64,000 nucleotides of DNA from Cryptomeria japonica (GCF_030272615.1 NC_081407.1:378904179-378968178); one strand, 5' to 3'. Counted from the first letter of the stretch, positions 1-12,212 are shown. Made by a program: numbers and translations. Notes: a model not told the origin generated them from the sequence alone.

Positions 1-349
1 ATCCTAACAATATTTTCAATGTTTAGAAATAGTTAGTAATGATATAAAGAAGTAGAAAGTAATTGTTACATGATTATCAAAACACAAAGAGTGGGTATTT
101 TTGTGAACAAAATCAAGATAAAATAGAAGAATTGTAGTGATAACAGCTCGAGCATTATTATTTTAAATTTAATTAATATATTGTCAATTATAACAAGGGA
201 CACAAAGCATCATGATCCTGCCGATAGCTATAATAAAGTAGATATAAAGATGAGGGTAAGAGGAAGAGGGAGAGAATTAGATGGAGAGATAGAGGGAGGT
301 AGATGGCTAGATAAAATTATAGAGATATAGATAAAAGAGATAGCCAAGC
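1..349. other. AT-rich sequence ending in a purine-rich tract
   Basis: No gene is visible. From about 225 to 350 the top strand is dominated by GA-rich runs (gag, aga, gat), a low-complexity purine tract. A similar tract occurs at 48483-48630. Confidence 0.5.
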
Positions 350-1533
350 TTAATAAAATTATTTGTGTACCTGTTGTTTTGACTGGGCATACTCTTATCA
401 TTATAGCTTTCTGGTTGGTGGTTTCTATTGGTAATCATGTTGTGGTAAGTTTGTGTTTGTTGTCTCAGTTATCATTGCTTGGTTGCCTTCACAGTTTATC
501 GTTCACTTGCAAGATTATATAATGATGGTTTCTTTGAGATGGCAAAGTCTTCTCTATTGATTATCTTCGATTGGGTAGTCAGTGGGGGATGAGATTCTGT
601 AGAATGGCTTTGGCTCATCATTGTTGGGTGTCTTCATTTTGCCAGCTTGGTTTTTACTTTCATGCTTATGATAATGTTTGATCATGTTATGTTCACTCCT
701 TTTGCACGTTTCTTGCTTATCATAGTATGGAGTTGGTTTTTGCTCATTCGGCGAGGCCTCGTGTTTGGTTTTGATTGTTTTCATAATGAATCCTCTATTG
801 GATTGGTTTATATCAGGGCTCTACCATTGGCCTTCTCATGTTTATTCCTTCTGTGGTGTCGCTTCTCATATGGTAAGATGCTCTGTTTTATCCGGAAGGT
901 CTTGGTTAGGTTTAGAGGATGGTGGTTGTCTTTAAGAGCTTGGAACTTGCCGAAAGTTTGGTATACGAGATGGCTTCTCATCTTGTTGCTCTTTTCTTGG
1001 TTTCTTTTGTGGGCTATTCTATGGATTGGTTTTATTCTGGTTCCTCGAGGTCTTCAACATCCTCTCCTTCTCCTTCTTTGGGTTATATTATGTTTGCTCA
1101 CAATGTTTGTCTTAGTAGGATCTCTTATAATAATTTCTCTTCTGGTCTTTGGTATCATACTAATTAGTGGATTGGAGAACTGTGCTTCATAGACAAGGGT
1201 GGCCCAGCTTCGAATATTATTGGTTGATCTTCTAGTTTTTTGGATGGATGCACTTCTTCCTGCTATTTTAGTCTCATAGTTTTCTCTTGTATGCCTATTC
1301 TGGCAGCGTCCTTTATATCTAATGAGGCTTGTTATATAATTGGGAATGGTTTTTTGGATGGATTGTGCCCATGGGCTTCTTGTAATGGGTATATAGGCTT
1401 GTGTTATTTGAGAAATATTGAAGGGTTTTCTTACTGGTTCTTTCCCTTCAGTGTTGTTTGAACCAGATACCTTGTAAACAACAAAAATATTAATACAATT
1501 AAGTGGTTTATCCACTTTTATAAAAAAAAAATG
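350..1533 (+). mobile_element. Probable 3' remnant of a LINE (non-LTR retrotransposon)
   Basis: This block is more GC-rich than its flanks and has T-rich, stop-broken frames on the plus strand. Its right end looks like a plant LINE tail: a short sequence with 'aagtggtttatccactttt' at about 1500-1519, followed at once by an A-run (about 1522-1531). The open frames here (for example 647-1192 plus and 1054-1545 minus) resemble no protein I recognise and are probably chance openings in a 3' untranslated or decayed region. The left boundary is set only by the composition change. A unique AT-poor island is the alternative. Confidence 0.38.
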
Positions 1534-3330
1534 ATACCCACTCAAATTACAAGTTTAATAATAATAACGATATTAGTTGAGTTAATTGATATTTAAAAAT
1601 TAATTAGTTAGATTGTATATTGTAAAGTAGTTGGAGCAAAATAAAGGATGTCAAAATATATTGATTTTTATTTTTAATTTTAATTTTTTATTTAAAAAAT
1701 TGAGTTTAAGTTTTAATTTATCGAAATTGTCTATATCCAATGTTTATTTTTAAATAAAAATGAATTCAAAAGTTTTTATAATAAAAATTTAATTTGTTCA
1801 TCCATAATTCAATCATGTAGGTGAGAACATAAAGGCATGCCTCATTTGTTGGTTTAAGTGGTTTGTTTAAATCAGTATTTAAAAAAATGATATTTTAAAA
1901 AAATTGCTAATAATTTAAAGTTAATATAAATTTATAGTTTCTCAATAATTGTCTCACTATTATTTTTAAGGTTTAAAAAATAATTATTTTTTAAATGTCT
2001 ATTTTTAAGATATTTTTTATATCTTAGTATATTGAAGGAATGATATTTCCCTATAATGCAATGCATAACCTATGATAAAATAAAGTATTTTATAGTTTTT
2101 TAGATATATAATATTATCATTAATATACAAAACAAATATGTTGGTATTGCATATTTTATGCATTATTAATTTTTTAAATGAAAATATTTATAATTTAGAC
2201 ACATATTTCTTTTAATTCCTTTTATAATCTAAATTGTTTTTATTTTTTTTAAAAGAAAGAACAAAAAATAACCATATTTATCTAAATTTTTGTTTCATTG
2301 AACTCTGCATTTTACATGTCTAATATAAATTTTGACATTACAAATATAAATAAAATCAAATTTTAAAAATTTAAAATAAAATTTAATTTATTAAAACTAA
2401 AAATTTATTCCTCATTTTAAATAAAGATAATATTGATTGAATTTGATTACATTTAATATTAACTTTTTTAATAATAAACTTTATGTGATTTAATTTATTT
2501 TACCTACTACATCTAGTAAAATATCAAATCTTATAAAATTTGTATATGAAACTACATAAAGAAAGGTGATAAAAAATGAGAGAGATGGCATTGTGTAGGA
2601 AAATATAAAATACTTGATAGTTGATAAGGACAATAAATAGAGGGGATTACAATATATCTCGTACATTGATATTGAAATTTTAAGCAAAATACTTTGTTGT
2701 TTTTATGTCATTTCATCATTTTTAAAAGAATAATGTTTCATTTGAATTAAATGTGTATTTTTTCTTGTGAAAATCTAATTTTCTACTTGTAATCAATAGT
2801 AAAATAGAAACATTGCATTTTTCAATCTAGTAAAATAAAATTTAAACATCGATTATAATTTTTTTTGTGTAGAAATTTTAATTCTTTGAAATGATTGGTT
2901 AAATTAATTAAAGAATAGAATTAGATAAATGCAATAGTATCTTGCCTTGGCAAAAACTAATAATTGCAAGACAAGCTAACCAATAATGTCTAATGAAATG
3001 GTCAATAGTGGGTAAAAATGAATTTTGAATTTAAAAAATGAAGAGTTTAAATATGCATTTGTAAAAGTGAAATTTGCATCTATACATATAAACATTATCT
3101 TTTAAATAAAATAATTAAACAATTACATAAAAATTAAATAACTAACTAAAACAAAACAAAAAATGCAACAATAAGAATTGTGTAACCTACTTCTAATATT
3201 ATCACTTTTACAAATTAACATATTTTACATGACCCATTTTACAAAATATCACTAATGAAATTAAAAAAAATAAAAATTTATAGATGAAAATAACCCAAGC
3301 ATGGAGAACAAATAAATATGGGGTTAGATA
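1534..3330. other. AT-rich intergenic DNA
   Basis: Very AT-rich with many short A and T runs. No gene, terminal repeat or RNA gene was recognised. The longest open frame (2490-2687 minus) has a simple-sequence composition and no motif. Confidence 0.6.
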
Positions 3331-3773
3331 TTAGGGGAAAGGACCCAGTAGTTGAGCGCGTTCCAATTCTTGTGATAGAAGTTGTTGATTTAATTACCCA
3401 TAATTGTTGATTTAATGTCCAACTTTTGTACAACATTGCACCGATAGTTGTATGATAAGTACCGATAATTGAATGAAATATACCATTTTTTGTGAAAAGT
3501 CACCAATCATGTGATGCCACATCAACTGCACAAATATTGGGGCCCTTTCGCACACCTATTTATCTCACTTTTTTTGAGGGCTGTTTTGGACACCTTGGCA
3601 AAAAGCATGCTAATGTAGCATCATATTTGATGACGTGGCCCTAAAACCTTAGTTATAAGTAGGGGACTTGCCAAGTAAGCTGGTGTAAAAAAATCTCAAT
3701 GATTTGAAATTTCCACGTAGGATTTTGAGAAGCATGAAGTTAGGATGCACAACTACTGGGTCCTCTCCCCTAA
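3331..3773. mobile_element. 443-bp inverted-repeat (MITE-like) element
   Basis: The left end starts ttaggggaaaggacccagta and the right end is its reverse complement with one mismatch (tactgggtcctctcccctaa). This gives about 24 bp of terminal inverted repeat (3331-3354 and 3750-3773). The interior is non-coding. Open frames 3649-3840 and 3704-3904 straddle the right TIR and are not genes. I find no convincing target-site duplication next to the TIRs, so the superfamily is open. The outer TTA/TAA bases suggest, but do not prove, a PIF/Harbinger-type end. Confidence 0.7.
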
Positions 3774-4075
3774 TTGAAATTGAAAAGTTGTTGCCATCAT
3801 CAAAGTCATATTTATACTCCATTAAGCTTACACAATACATTGTTTTAATGCGTTACAACTCCACAGCAATAACTTTCTTTGAAGTCCACATTGCACAAAC
3901 TTAAGAGGCAGTGGACAACAATAGTTTTCCGTGACAATGACTGCAACAAATGTACCGGCTCTTTTAATGACCCTTTTAGAAATTTTATAAAAAAGTTGTA
4001 ATTTAAAAAAAAAATCTACCTACTACAATCAATAAAAGGTAAAGTGTATTTTATAGTCCACGATGTCAGCCATCT
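3774..4075. other. Short AT-rich spacer
   Basis: Nothing recognisable. It lies between the inverted-repeat element and the SINE-like sequence. Confidence 0.5.
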
Positions 4076-4245
4076 ATGTATGGGTCTACAGATGGGTTAG
4101 AGCCCTATGGGGCTACCTCGTACTCCTTGTGGGAGGTACCTAACTGCACTACAAACGAGGCGTACATACCTTACCCCCTAGTGGGATTTGAACTTGTGAC
4201 CTCTCTTTCAAGACCACAAGTTTTCAAGAACATAGAAAAATGGTA
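4076..4245 (-). mobile_element. SINE-like, tRNA-derived sequence
   Basis: On the minus strand the segment contains gttcaaatccc (plus-strand gggatttgaac at about 4182-4192), which matches the RNA polymerase III B-box of tRNA-derived SINEs. A 'ggtcttgaaag' sequence lies upstream at A-box distance. The segment is GC-richer than its flanks and continues with gtacc/ctagcccc-like motifs typical of plant SINE bodies. No poly-A tail or target duplication is clear. The open frame across it is accidental. Confidence 0.42.
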
Positions 4246-4962
4246 TTTTAAAATCAGTGAAAATAAAAATTAAAAATAAACTATAGAATTTTGTCTAAAA
4301 ATTGTAATTCTCTTAAATGATTGGTTAAATTAATTAGACAAAAAAATTGAATAAATACAATAATATCCTGTTTGACAGGAAATAAGTAACAATTAATAAA
4401 AAAATCATATATAACAATTATACTATTATATTTTAATTAATAAGAAAATCATAAATTTAAAAAGTAACATTAAAATAATCATAATACACAGTTTGAATAA
4501 TCATAATCATCATACTATATTATAGAGTTTGAATCTGACGGATACCTCATAATCTGGAAGATCGGCAAGGAAACTATTGGTTAATGAAATTTATGTTAAC
4601 TTATTTTATTAAAAAATAATTTGTTGCTGCAAACTTCACATCTTTCTTGACCTAGGTCAAAGTGAGCGGCCAATACTCCAACGGATGTAATTGGAGCTCT
4701 ACAAATCACTTTTTTGGACATTATTACAGGATATAAAGCATCACAAATTTATTTCTAATTTCTACGATATATCTTTGAAATCGCAACAAATCTCCAACCA
4801 AATCACATTAACTATTAATGGTCGCTGGTTTGCAATGGCTTTAACTATTAATGCCCTAAAATCCTTTATAAATAATAATAATAAGAAAATTAAATCATCT
4901 AAATTCAAAGATAAGATGAAATATGTACTCTCAGAACTCTGATCATATATGCCTTCAAAGTA
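4246..4962. other. AT-rich spacer
   Basis: No gene recognised. An 83-codon open frame at 4691-4942 is rich in Asn, Lys and Ser and has no motif. Confidence 0.5.
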
Positions 4963-5120
4963 GGGCTCATCTATTCTGGCTCCAAAACAGCAGTACGGAT
5001 TACACGCGTGTTAGTTGCACGTTTTACACCGTCGATTTTGCAATAAACGGCTGTGATTGACTAACCTATCGCTAACACATTGTATAAAAGGTCTGTTTTG
5101 GAGCCAGAATAGCTTTAGCC
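4963..5120. mobile_element. MITE copy M1 ('TATTCTGGCTCC' family)
   Basis: The left end contains ctattctggctccaaaaca (4971-4989) and the right end contains its exact complement tgttttggagccagaatag, so the TIRs are about 19 bp or more. The body holds acacgcgtgttagt, a 'gttttacaccgtcgattttgcaat' block and 'gattgactaac', all recurring in the other copies. The 8-bp ttcaaagt directly precedes (4954-4961) and follows (5121-5128) the element as a probable target duplication. The TIR plus 8-10 bp duplication fits a Mutator-like or hAT-like non-autonomous element. It has no coding capacity. Confidence 0.85.
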
Positions 5121-5290
5121 TTCAAAGTGTATGAAAGTTGGTGAGGTTTGTACAACCTTTATTTCCACACTAAGCATATGCACGTGTAATCAATGTTAAT
5201 GTAAATATTGCATTCACAAGGCTTATGTACTGTACAGGGTTATATGAATGGCTGTGTGAGACTATTAAAAGCTGTGTTTCATATTGGATA

Positions 5291-5423
5291 GGGGCTATTT
5301 TAGCTTTAAAATAGACATGTCTCGCAACTGTTAACTGCAAAATCGACGGTGTAAAATGAGCGACTAACATATGTGTTAGTCAATCCGTACTGTCTTTTTA
5401 GAACCAGAATAAACGTGTCTCCC
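5291..5423. mobile_element. MITE copy M2, reverse orientation relative to M1
   Basis: The same body as M1 occurs in the opposite orientation: 'ttgcaaaatcgacggtgtaa' at about 5334-5353 and 'gcgactaacat' follow in reverse order. Ends are diverged but pairable (ggggctattttagcttt at the left, gaaccagaataaacgtgtctccc at the right). The flanks tattggata and tattgttta may be an eroded 9-bp target duplication. Confidence 0.7.
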
Positions 5424-6071
5424 GTATTGTTTAGATATTAGAATGAGAATACAAAGAATCACTAATAAAAGTCACTAACCATTAAAAGTCACTCACTATA
5501 CAAATCTCTGAAATGTACGTGATTTAATATTACAGAAATTAGCTGTACTAGTCAAGTGAAATTCCAATTGAAATTTGATGGTACTCTGTAAGGAGCCCCA
5601 CTTCTTTATTAGAGTACGATGATAAAACTACCCATTTTAACTTATCACTTGGATTAGGTATTCTTTTGGAATTTACATCTGAGTAACCAACTTTAGAGCC
5701 ATGGCAAACTGGCGACCATTAATAGTTGGAAGTTATTTTGTAGGCAATTAATTTCCAAATGTAGAGCGTGTTATGTTAACATGTCCTTGGCTACCAAGCG
5801 TACCTGGTCGTGCGCTATACAGGCGTATTTTATGTTAACATGTCCTTGGCTAACATTAATGATTTTGTCAATGTATGTTTGGCAATGGCTTTCCATCAAG
5901 TCAAATCAAATCTGAAACTTCTTTGAGGGAATCTTTCCCATCCTGGTTTTCGACTGCCGTATCATTTGTGTCAGGCTAGTCCACCATTTAATGTATTGCA
6001 CGGTGTCCCGCTACAGTCCACCATTTAATGCATGGTTGCGATGTATTGTTGTATCATAGGGCTCAAATAGC
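5424..6071. other. Intergenic DNA with two small local duplications
   Basis: No gene. 'tatgttaacatgtccttggc' occurs twice about 60 bp apart (near 5771 and 5831). 'gtccaccatttaatg' also occurs twice (near 5979 and 6016). Both look like local slippage or repair duplications. Confidence 0.55.
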
Positions 6072-6234
6072 GGATGTGTCCTTTTTGGTTTCAAAACGAC
6101 AGTATGGATTGACTAACATGCTTGTTAGTCGCATGTTTTACATCGTCGATTTTGCAATGAACGGCTGCGATTGACTAACATGTCACTAACATACTGTACA
6201 AAGAGCCTATTTTCAAGCCAGAAAAGACACAGCC
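6072..6234. mobile_element. MITE copy M3 with a perfect 10-bp target duplication
   Basis: The element starts ggatgtgtcctttttgg and ends ccagaaaagacacagcc, which pair as TIRs. It is flanked by identical 10-bp ctcaaatagc (6062-6071 and 6235-6244). The body carries the family's gttttacatcgtcgattttg block. The related sequence before LINE copy 2 carries one ctcgaatagc (57683-57692) and no element. That is an empty site, and it confirms mobility and the element's borders. Confidence 0.9.
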
Positions 6235-6244
6235 CTCAAATAGC

Positions 6245-7342
6245 TACATCCATTTGTTGTGAACATCTTTTTATCTTCATTTATCTCAAAGGAATATCTT
6301 TATACTTGAAAAAACAAGATCAAGGACTCACATTCAAGGATAAGCATGCCAAACAATTGGGCTCTTTGTAACCATCAGATCATTTCTCCCAATTTTTTAA
6401 CTTTTTTTGTAACAAGCCTCACTTTGATCTCGGCTATAATATGAATTCTTTCTTTATAGCATTAGTTTTATATTTAGTTTTTTTAATTCTTTTATTTTAA
6501 AAGTTTACTTGAAAAGCAATTTGGTTTCTTTTGTTTGGTAGATTTTTTTATTGAATGCATGAAGTTTCCAAAGTCTATATTGATATGCTTTTATTTTTCT
6601 AGATTGGACTGTATGAGTTTTTACGTTGCTAATAAAAAACTCACATAGTCGAAACCAGAAAAAAAAAAAAAACAGATTTTTTTTTTAAAAAAAATTTTAC
6701 ATTTTAATTTTTAATTTTCATTTTTTTGAATAGAAGTAAGGCTTCTCAACATATGGAGATTGCCTTTATCTTTGTCAAAAACATATGGAGATATAAATAT
6801 TTATATTGTATTTATTGTTGCATAATAAATAGAATTTAATGTACAATATTAAATAAAAATATGATATAATTTATGTTTTTATACATAATATTCTTTAAAT
6901 TAAATATATACAAAATGTAATATATAACTAATGTTTGTATAATATATTATTTAAATTAATTTATAAGAAATCTTACAATGTAACTATTCATTTATAGAGA
7001 TGAAATGAGAGGGATGGAAGCAAGGAGAGAGACGTACTTGTGTTAATTTGCAATTGTTATATACCTTAAAATATATAAGATGATAAAACTTATTGGTTCG
7101 CATACTTCACAAATAAATGATGCAATTCAATGAAATCAATTTTGATCAATCTTGAATTTACGAGTTTTTGAGTTAATTTAGTGATTTTTGTAGTTTTGAA
7201 TGAGTAGACTAAAGGTTTGACTATAGGTATTTGAAATTCTCTATATATGTAGGCTCAAGATTCTCAAATATTTTGATTGAGAGAGGGGACCGAAAGGAAA
7301 CCGAGGGAGATGAATGAGGTCTGCAACTAGGGTTTCATCGAC
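6245..7342 (+). other. Upstream segment shared by both LINE copies
   Basis: From the MITE target duplication onward this segment matches 57693-58954, for example 'ctacatccatttgtt' and 'gtcgaaaccagaaaa' in both. Copy 2 carries about 170 extra bases near 57877-58036. It is AT-rich and non-coding. Either it is the LINE 5' untranslated region or the two LINEs lie in an old segmental duplication. The equal left boundaries fit the first; the lack of promoter-like GC content fits the second. Confidence 0.55.
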
Positions 7343-9265
7343 ATGGACCATCCTTCCAGGCTCGATGACGGGTTTCCCTCCTGCTAGTGGAGGAGGTGGT
7401 AAGACTTACTCCACGGTGGTAAGGCCCTTGTTTTCCCCTTCTGCTCGCATTCATTTCTCTCACATTTATTGAGTGTGGTTTTACTCTGTTACTTGTTTTG
7501 TTGTACATGTTGCCCTATGGGCGAGCAATCAATAGGGTCGAGCATTAACTTGATCAACCCGTCAGTTTCTATGATCGAGGTCAATGGAATTAATGGAAAA
7601 ACCTTTAGAGATGTCGTTATTGGCTCGACTTTGCAAGTTCCAGATGAAGCCAAGTTTATACTCCCTCTCCTTTGCGTACCTTGTCCATTTCACCTAATGA
7701 ATCGATGGCTAGGGCTATAGATTTCGAAAAGGATAGGCTGCAACATATTGCTATTTTCTTCGTTTCTACTGACATTGATAGATGCCTGGCTAGGAAGTCT
7801 ATGGATGACTGGATGAAAAATGTTGGATAAATAAATTAGGGTTTAAGTTTTCATTTTGTAGAATGGTTCAAAAAGGTCTGTTCATTATATTCTTCAATGA
7901 CAATAAATCTCAGGCATAAATTATTAAGAAACAATTTTGGGTCATGGGGAAACCACATTTAGGGCTCTTAAATGGTCATTTGATACTAATAATGAGGAAA
8001 TACTAGCTCTATCATGCCCCCGTTGGATCCAAATTAAGAATCTTCCTCCCATTTTTGGGAATTTCATTCCTCAAATCATGGAACCAATAGGCAGAATGAC
8101 AAGGGTAGACCACTCGTCAAACCTGATTCCTCATCTGGATGCCCACATTCTTGTTTCTATTAACTCTGGTGTAGATATTCCTAGGTTTATTGGCATTCAT
8201 CTTGGAGATGAATGGTTTACTTGTCTTGTTGAAACCCTAGGTGAAATTAATGCTTGTTTTCTGTGTAGGAAGGAAGGGCAGATTAGAATATCCTTCCATA
8301 TTATTAATTCCAAGAAGAGGGCCTCTAAAAACCCTATTGATAATGTTTCTAAATCTGATGGTTACCCTTCCTATTCAACCCCCAATCTAGGTGGTGTCTC
8401 TCCCTTAGTGGGCAAGCTTGATTCTCTTAAAGATTCCATTAGTAAAGCTGCTTCTAGATTCTCGAGTGAGAAATATGTAGTGCTCCTTTCTATTGATGAC
8501 TCTGCTATCTTTGGCACCTTCAATGTCGACCATCCACCGCATTCTGCTATGTCAGAAGCCATCTCGAAGTTGGAGGAATTGAAAGACACGGGCTTCCACT
8601 TGGTAACTAGGAAGGACAAGCGATCAAGAAGGAAGAATGCACAACAACTTGCATTGGAAAAAAATAGGGCACATGGATATGTGCAGAAATTCTCCTCCGT
8701 GAAGAAGATGTTCTTGAAGTTTTGCTTGAGAGTAACTTGTTTGATAATAATGATAGGGAGTCTCTAGTCAAATCTATCATTAGGAATTCTGAGGGGGTAG
8801 TTCGAGCTACCTCTAGCTTGGGGAAGATGGAGAGAATCGGCCCTCCTCCTGGCAAAGATCCCATTCTATTGAAATCCAATCAATTTCAGATTCTTGATTC
8901 TTAGTCTGAGCCAATTAAGGATTCAATTGATCTTGTGGATTCCCGAGAGGAGGGAGATTTCCCTCATTGTTGTCAAGACACTAATACTATGGTGTCTTCC
9001 CCCTATTTCTAAAAAGATGATTGATCCTGACAATGTGGTCTATGAGATCATCCATGTTAACCCTCTGGTTGGTAGTTCAAACCCTAACGACTCACCCACT
9101 CTTGCCAAAGTTGACATAATTGAGAGTGATAACCCGTAGGATGGCTCCTCGTTGGGCAATCATGAGTCTGAAGTTGAGATAGACCTTATTTCCAACTACT
9201 CGGTCATGAGTGGTGAGGGGGTGCAGGAGAGAGGAGTTTTGGATGAGGAAATTTCTAAAACATAG
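7343..9265 (+). pseudogene. LINE copy 1 ORF1 (Gag-like RNA-binding protein), broken
   Basis: The likely start is the ATG at 7343, followed by a Gly-rich segment (SGGGGKT) that is conserved in copy 2. The frame is interrupted several times between 7480 and 7930, partly because about 55 bp present in copy 2 (near 59276-59330) is deleted here. The best-kept part is 7937-8767. It encodes a plant ORF1-type domain (ALSCPRWIQIKNLPP, then IHLGDEWFTCLVETLGE) followed by a degenerate zinc knuckle, CFLCRKEG with the His replaced by Gln. In LINEs this protein binds the element RNA for retrotransposition. A TAG at 9137-9139 sits where copy 2 has CAG (60743-60745). The gene is non-functional here. Confidence 0.7.
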
Positions 9266-9413
9266 TCTAATGCGAGGAGAAAAACAGGTAGACCTCCAAG
9301 ATCCAAAAATAAAAACTCTCCATTGCATAAGAAATCTAACCACAAATCTAGCATGCACAAGTGTTTCAACAACTTCCAAGCTGCTAGGGAAGACAATTAA
9401 GAAGTTGTTGATT

Positions 9414-12196
9414 ATGAAGTGCATGTCATGGAATGTCTAGGGGTTGGAATCTCCTGACAGGAAATATATTGTCAGAAGAATGCTTAACCAACATAGAGAA
9501 CTGGACATTGTTATGCTTGAAGAAGTCAAGCCACTCAGTTTTGCATTGGATGTTGGTCGAAATTTTGTCTGGAAAGATGCTCTGAAGTTTTATACCAAAC
9601 ATGAAAAGGGGAAAGGGGGAGTCGTGATCCTTGTCAATTCAAAATGGAGATACTCAATTTAGTGTTCTGATGTATCCCCATGTAGCAGAGTAGTCTGGGT
9701 CTCTATTAAAAGCAGTGATAATATATTTGGTATTTGTATAGTCTATGCCCCTAATGATTATAGGGAGAGAGATAATCTATGGCAATGGATTGCTTCCTTA
9801 CCTGACATCCCATGGATCATAGGATGAGACTTTAACATGATTGAGCAACAGGAGGATAACAAGAGAGGTTAAAAAGTGGATTGGAAAGGAGGAGAGAAGA
9901 TGATATGGGACAAAATGAAAGGAATGAAGAGATTGTATGACCCATCAGAAGGTATGAGATCTTCCCACAAAGGTATTTGGTTTACCTGGTGCAACTACCA
10001 AAAAGGGCAAAGTAGGATTTATTCGAGACTTGACATATTTTATGCCAACAAAGATTTATTTTCCTTTTCTCGTGATCTTGATGGTTGTCCGGTGAGAGTC
10101 TCGCCTTCCTCTCTCTTTGCCCATCACCCCATTATTGCCCATTTCTCCCTTAAGGATGGTATCAAAGGACAAACAGAGGGTAGTGCCAAATTTATTCTCA
10201 ATACAAAGTTGTTAGAATATCAGGATATCCTTGTTGCCCTCCACATTGCCAGTCTTTTTAACAGATGGAACTCTCACTCTAATTCCCATATTGAAAGATG
10301 GAATGCCTCAATGATCGGTTGGAAAAATGTTCTTAATACCATGGGGAAAAACAAAGCCAAGGATGTGAAATAGGTTGAACTTATCCTCACATCAAACCTG
10401 TAAGAGGCAGAAGAAAAGATCCGATTTGACCTAAGTAATGTGGTTCTTGCCCAGTCGGTGGCTTTGGCTATAGATAAACTTAGGAAGCTACAACATAATA
10501 GATCTTTAGGAGAAAGGGAAAGAGCCAGAATACAATGGCTACAACAGGGAGATTCAGGTTCTAAATTTTACTTTAAGTAAATTAAACAAACACAAGCAGG
10601 AGACATAATTGATAAGTTGTTGATTGAAGATGGAGACATTTAGAGTGAGGATGACATCATGGGAGAATTCATTTTCTTTTACAAGAATCTCTTTACAGCC
10701 GATGACTTGCCCATCTCCATAATTGCCAGGAAGATATGTTGCTCTCTCATCCCTAAGCTCCTTTCACCTAAAGATAACTAGAGGCTAAACCAACCTTTTT
10801 TCATGGAGGAAATCAAAAGTGCCATTAACTCACTTCACAATGATAAGGCCCCAGGCCCAGATGGATTATCCATTGAATTCTACAAAGCCAATATCAACTG
10901 GATTGCTAACGACTTGCTAGAAGTGTATAAGGAAGCCATTCGGAAAGGTTCTCTTGGGTATGAGATTAATAGAGGACTCATTAAATTACTTCCTAAAGAA
11001 GGGGATAAGGACATCATAAAAAATTGTAGACCTATCACTCTACTCAACATCTCCTATAAAATTCTAGCCAAAATGCTAGCCATCAAATTGGAAAATATTC
11101 TTCCTAGGCTTATATGTAGCACTCAGATAGGCTTCATTAAAGGCAGATAAATACTTGAAAATCTGATTACTAGTTGGGAGGCAATGGGTGGGCTAATAAC
11201 TTGGGTCAGGAGGTAGAAATGTTTCTTCTTGACTTTGAAAAGGCCTCTGATAGGGTTGAATGGAAATTCATTATCATGATGCTTGAAGCATTTGGTTTTC
11301 CCGAGGTATTCTGTCACCTTGTTTAGGTCCTCCTCACGGATGCCCATGCACAAATTAAAACTTAATGGCTCTATTTCATAGGCTTTTCATCTTAGTAGAT
11401 CCATTAGGAAAGGTTGTCCTCCTGCCCCTGCCCTTTTTTTTATTGCATTGGAAGCATTATACTACCTATTAAGAGATGACACCTTATCTCCTAGAGTAAA
11501 AGGAATTACTCTACCGAAAAAATTTGACCTGCTTAATATTCAATTTTTAGATGATACTACACTATTTCTAGAACTAGCTAAAATAAACATGGACTCCTTA
11601 TCCCTTAAACTTAAGATGTTTTGTGAAGCATCTGGTGCAAAAATCTCTTAGGCCAAATCCACCTTGCTCAATTGGTCGGATCACCCTCTTGATTGGCTTT
11701 CTCCCTATGGGTTTCAGTGGCGGGTAATGACAAGATTGTCAGATACCTTGGGATTTCGTTCTTTGTATCCTTGTGTCTCAAGGATATGTGGAATTGGATC
11801 AAAAGAAATATTGAAACAAATCTTACCAAATGGAATACCCAATACCTTTCACTTGCAGAGAGAGTACAAGTTTGTCAAAAAATCCTCTCCTCTTATAGAA
11901 TTTACTATGCATCGGTGTGGATGTTCAGTAACTACTAAATTAATGACATTCAAAAAATCATTAGGAATTTTAGACGAAAATGAGAACAACAAATCTCACT
12001 CAATCAAGTGGCAGTGGTGTTGTATGGATAGGGCTATCGGGGGTTTGGGGCTGAAGGATCTTAAAGTTCAAGGGATTTCCCTAGAAGCTAAATGGATATT
12101 TCATGCATTGGAAGGAAATGATTCATCGAAGATTCTTATTAGGAATAATATTAAGTTGGGTGTTCCCAAGACTGCTAAATCTTGGAAATCCCTTTC
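9414..12196 (+). pseudogene. LINE copy 1 ORF2 (endonuclease and reverse transcriptase), broken
   Basis: The start MKCMSWNV opens an apurinic-type endonuclease domain. Its marks include a TAG replacing the residue after WNV, a TGA inside the G-DFNMIE catalytic motif at about 9826, SRLDIFY at about 10024, and HHPI at about 10123. The reverse transcriptase follows: NDKAPGPDGLSIEFYK (10842 on), NCRPITLLN (11022 on), LLDFEKASDRVEW in a shifted frame (11224 on), RKGCPPAPALF (11408 on), and the active-site box FLDDT in place of the usual YADDT (about 11547). At least two frameshifts lie near 11.2 and 11.7 kb, and the frame returns near 11.98 kb. Stops include TAG at 10371-10373 where copy 2 has CAG. 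This ORF would nick target DNA and copy RNA but is dead. Confidence 0.8.
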
Positions 12197-12212
12197 TCTT
12201 ACAAAATGCTCA

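Larger units (their letters stand above)
7343..12200 (+). mobile_element. LINE copy 1 (plant L1-like), truncated at the 3' side
   Basis: This non-LTR retrotransposon body carries ORF1 (from 7343) and ORF2 (from 9414, endonuclease plus reverse transcriptase). It is about 90% identical by eye to copy 2 at 58955-64000, judged from a 255-bp sample around 8041. At about 12200 the match to copy 2 stops and MITE M4 begins, so the 3' part (zf-RVT domain, 3' end, poly-A) is missing. No LTRs are present. Confidence 0.85.

Noticed and set aside
647-1192. 181-codon hydrophobic open frame that could be read as a membrane protein
   Set aside because: The hydrophobicity comes from T-rich, purine-poor sequence. 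No family motif, and the frame sits in a block that ends like a LINE tail.
7469-7720. Separate small gene within LINE copy 1
   Set aside because: Part of the broken ORF1 region; the same sequence recurs in LINE copy 2 at 59057-59278.
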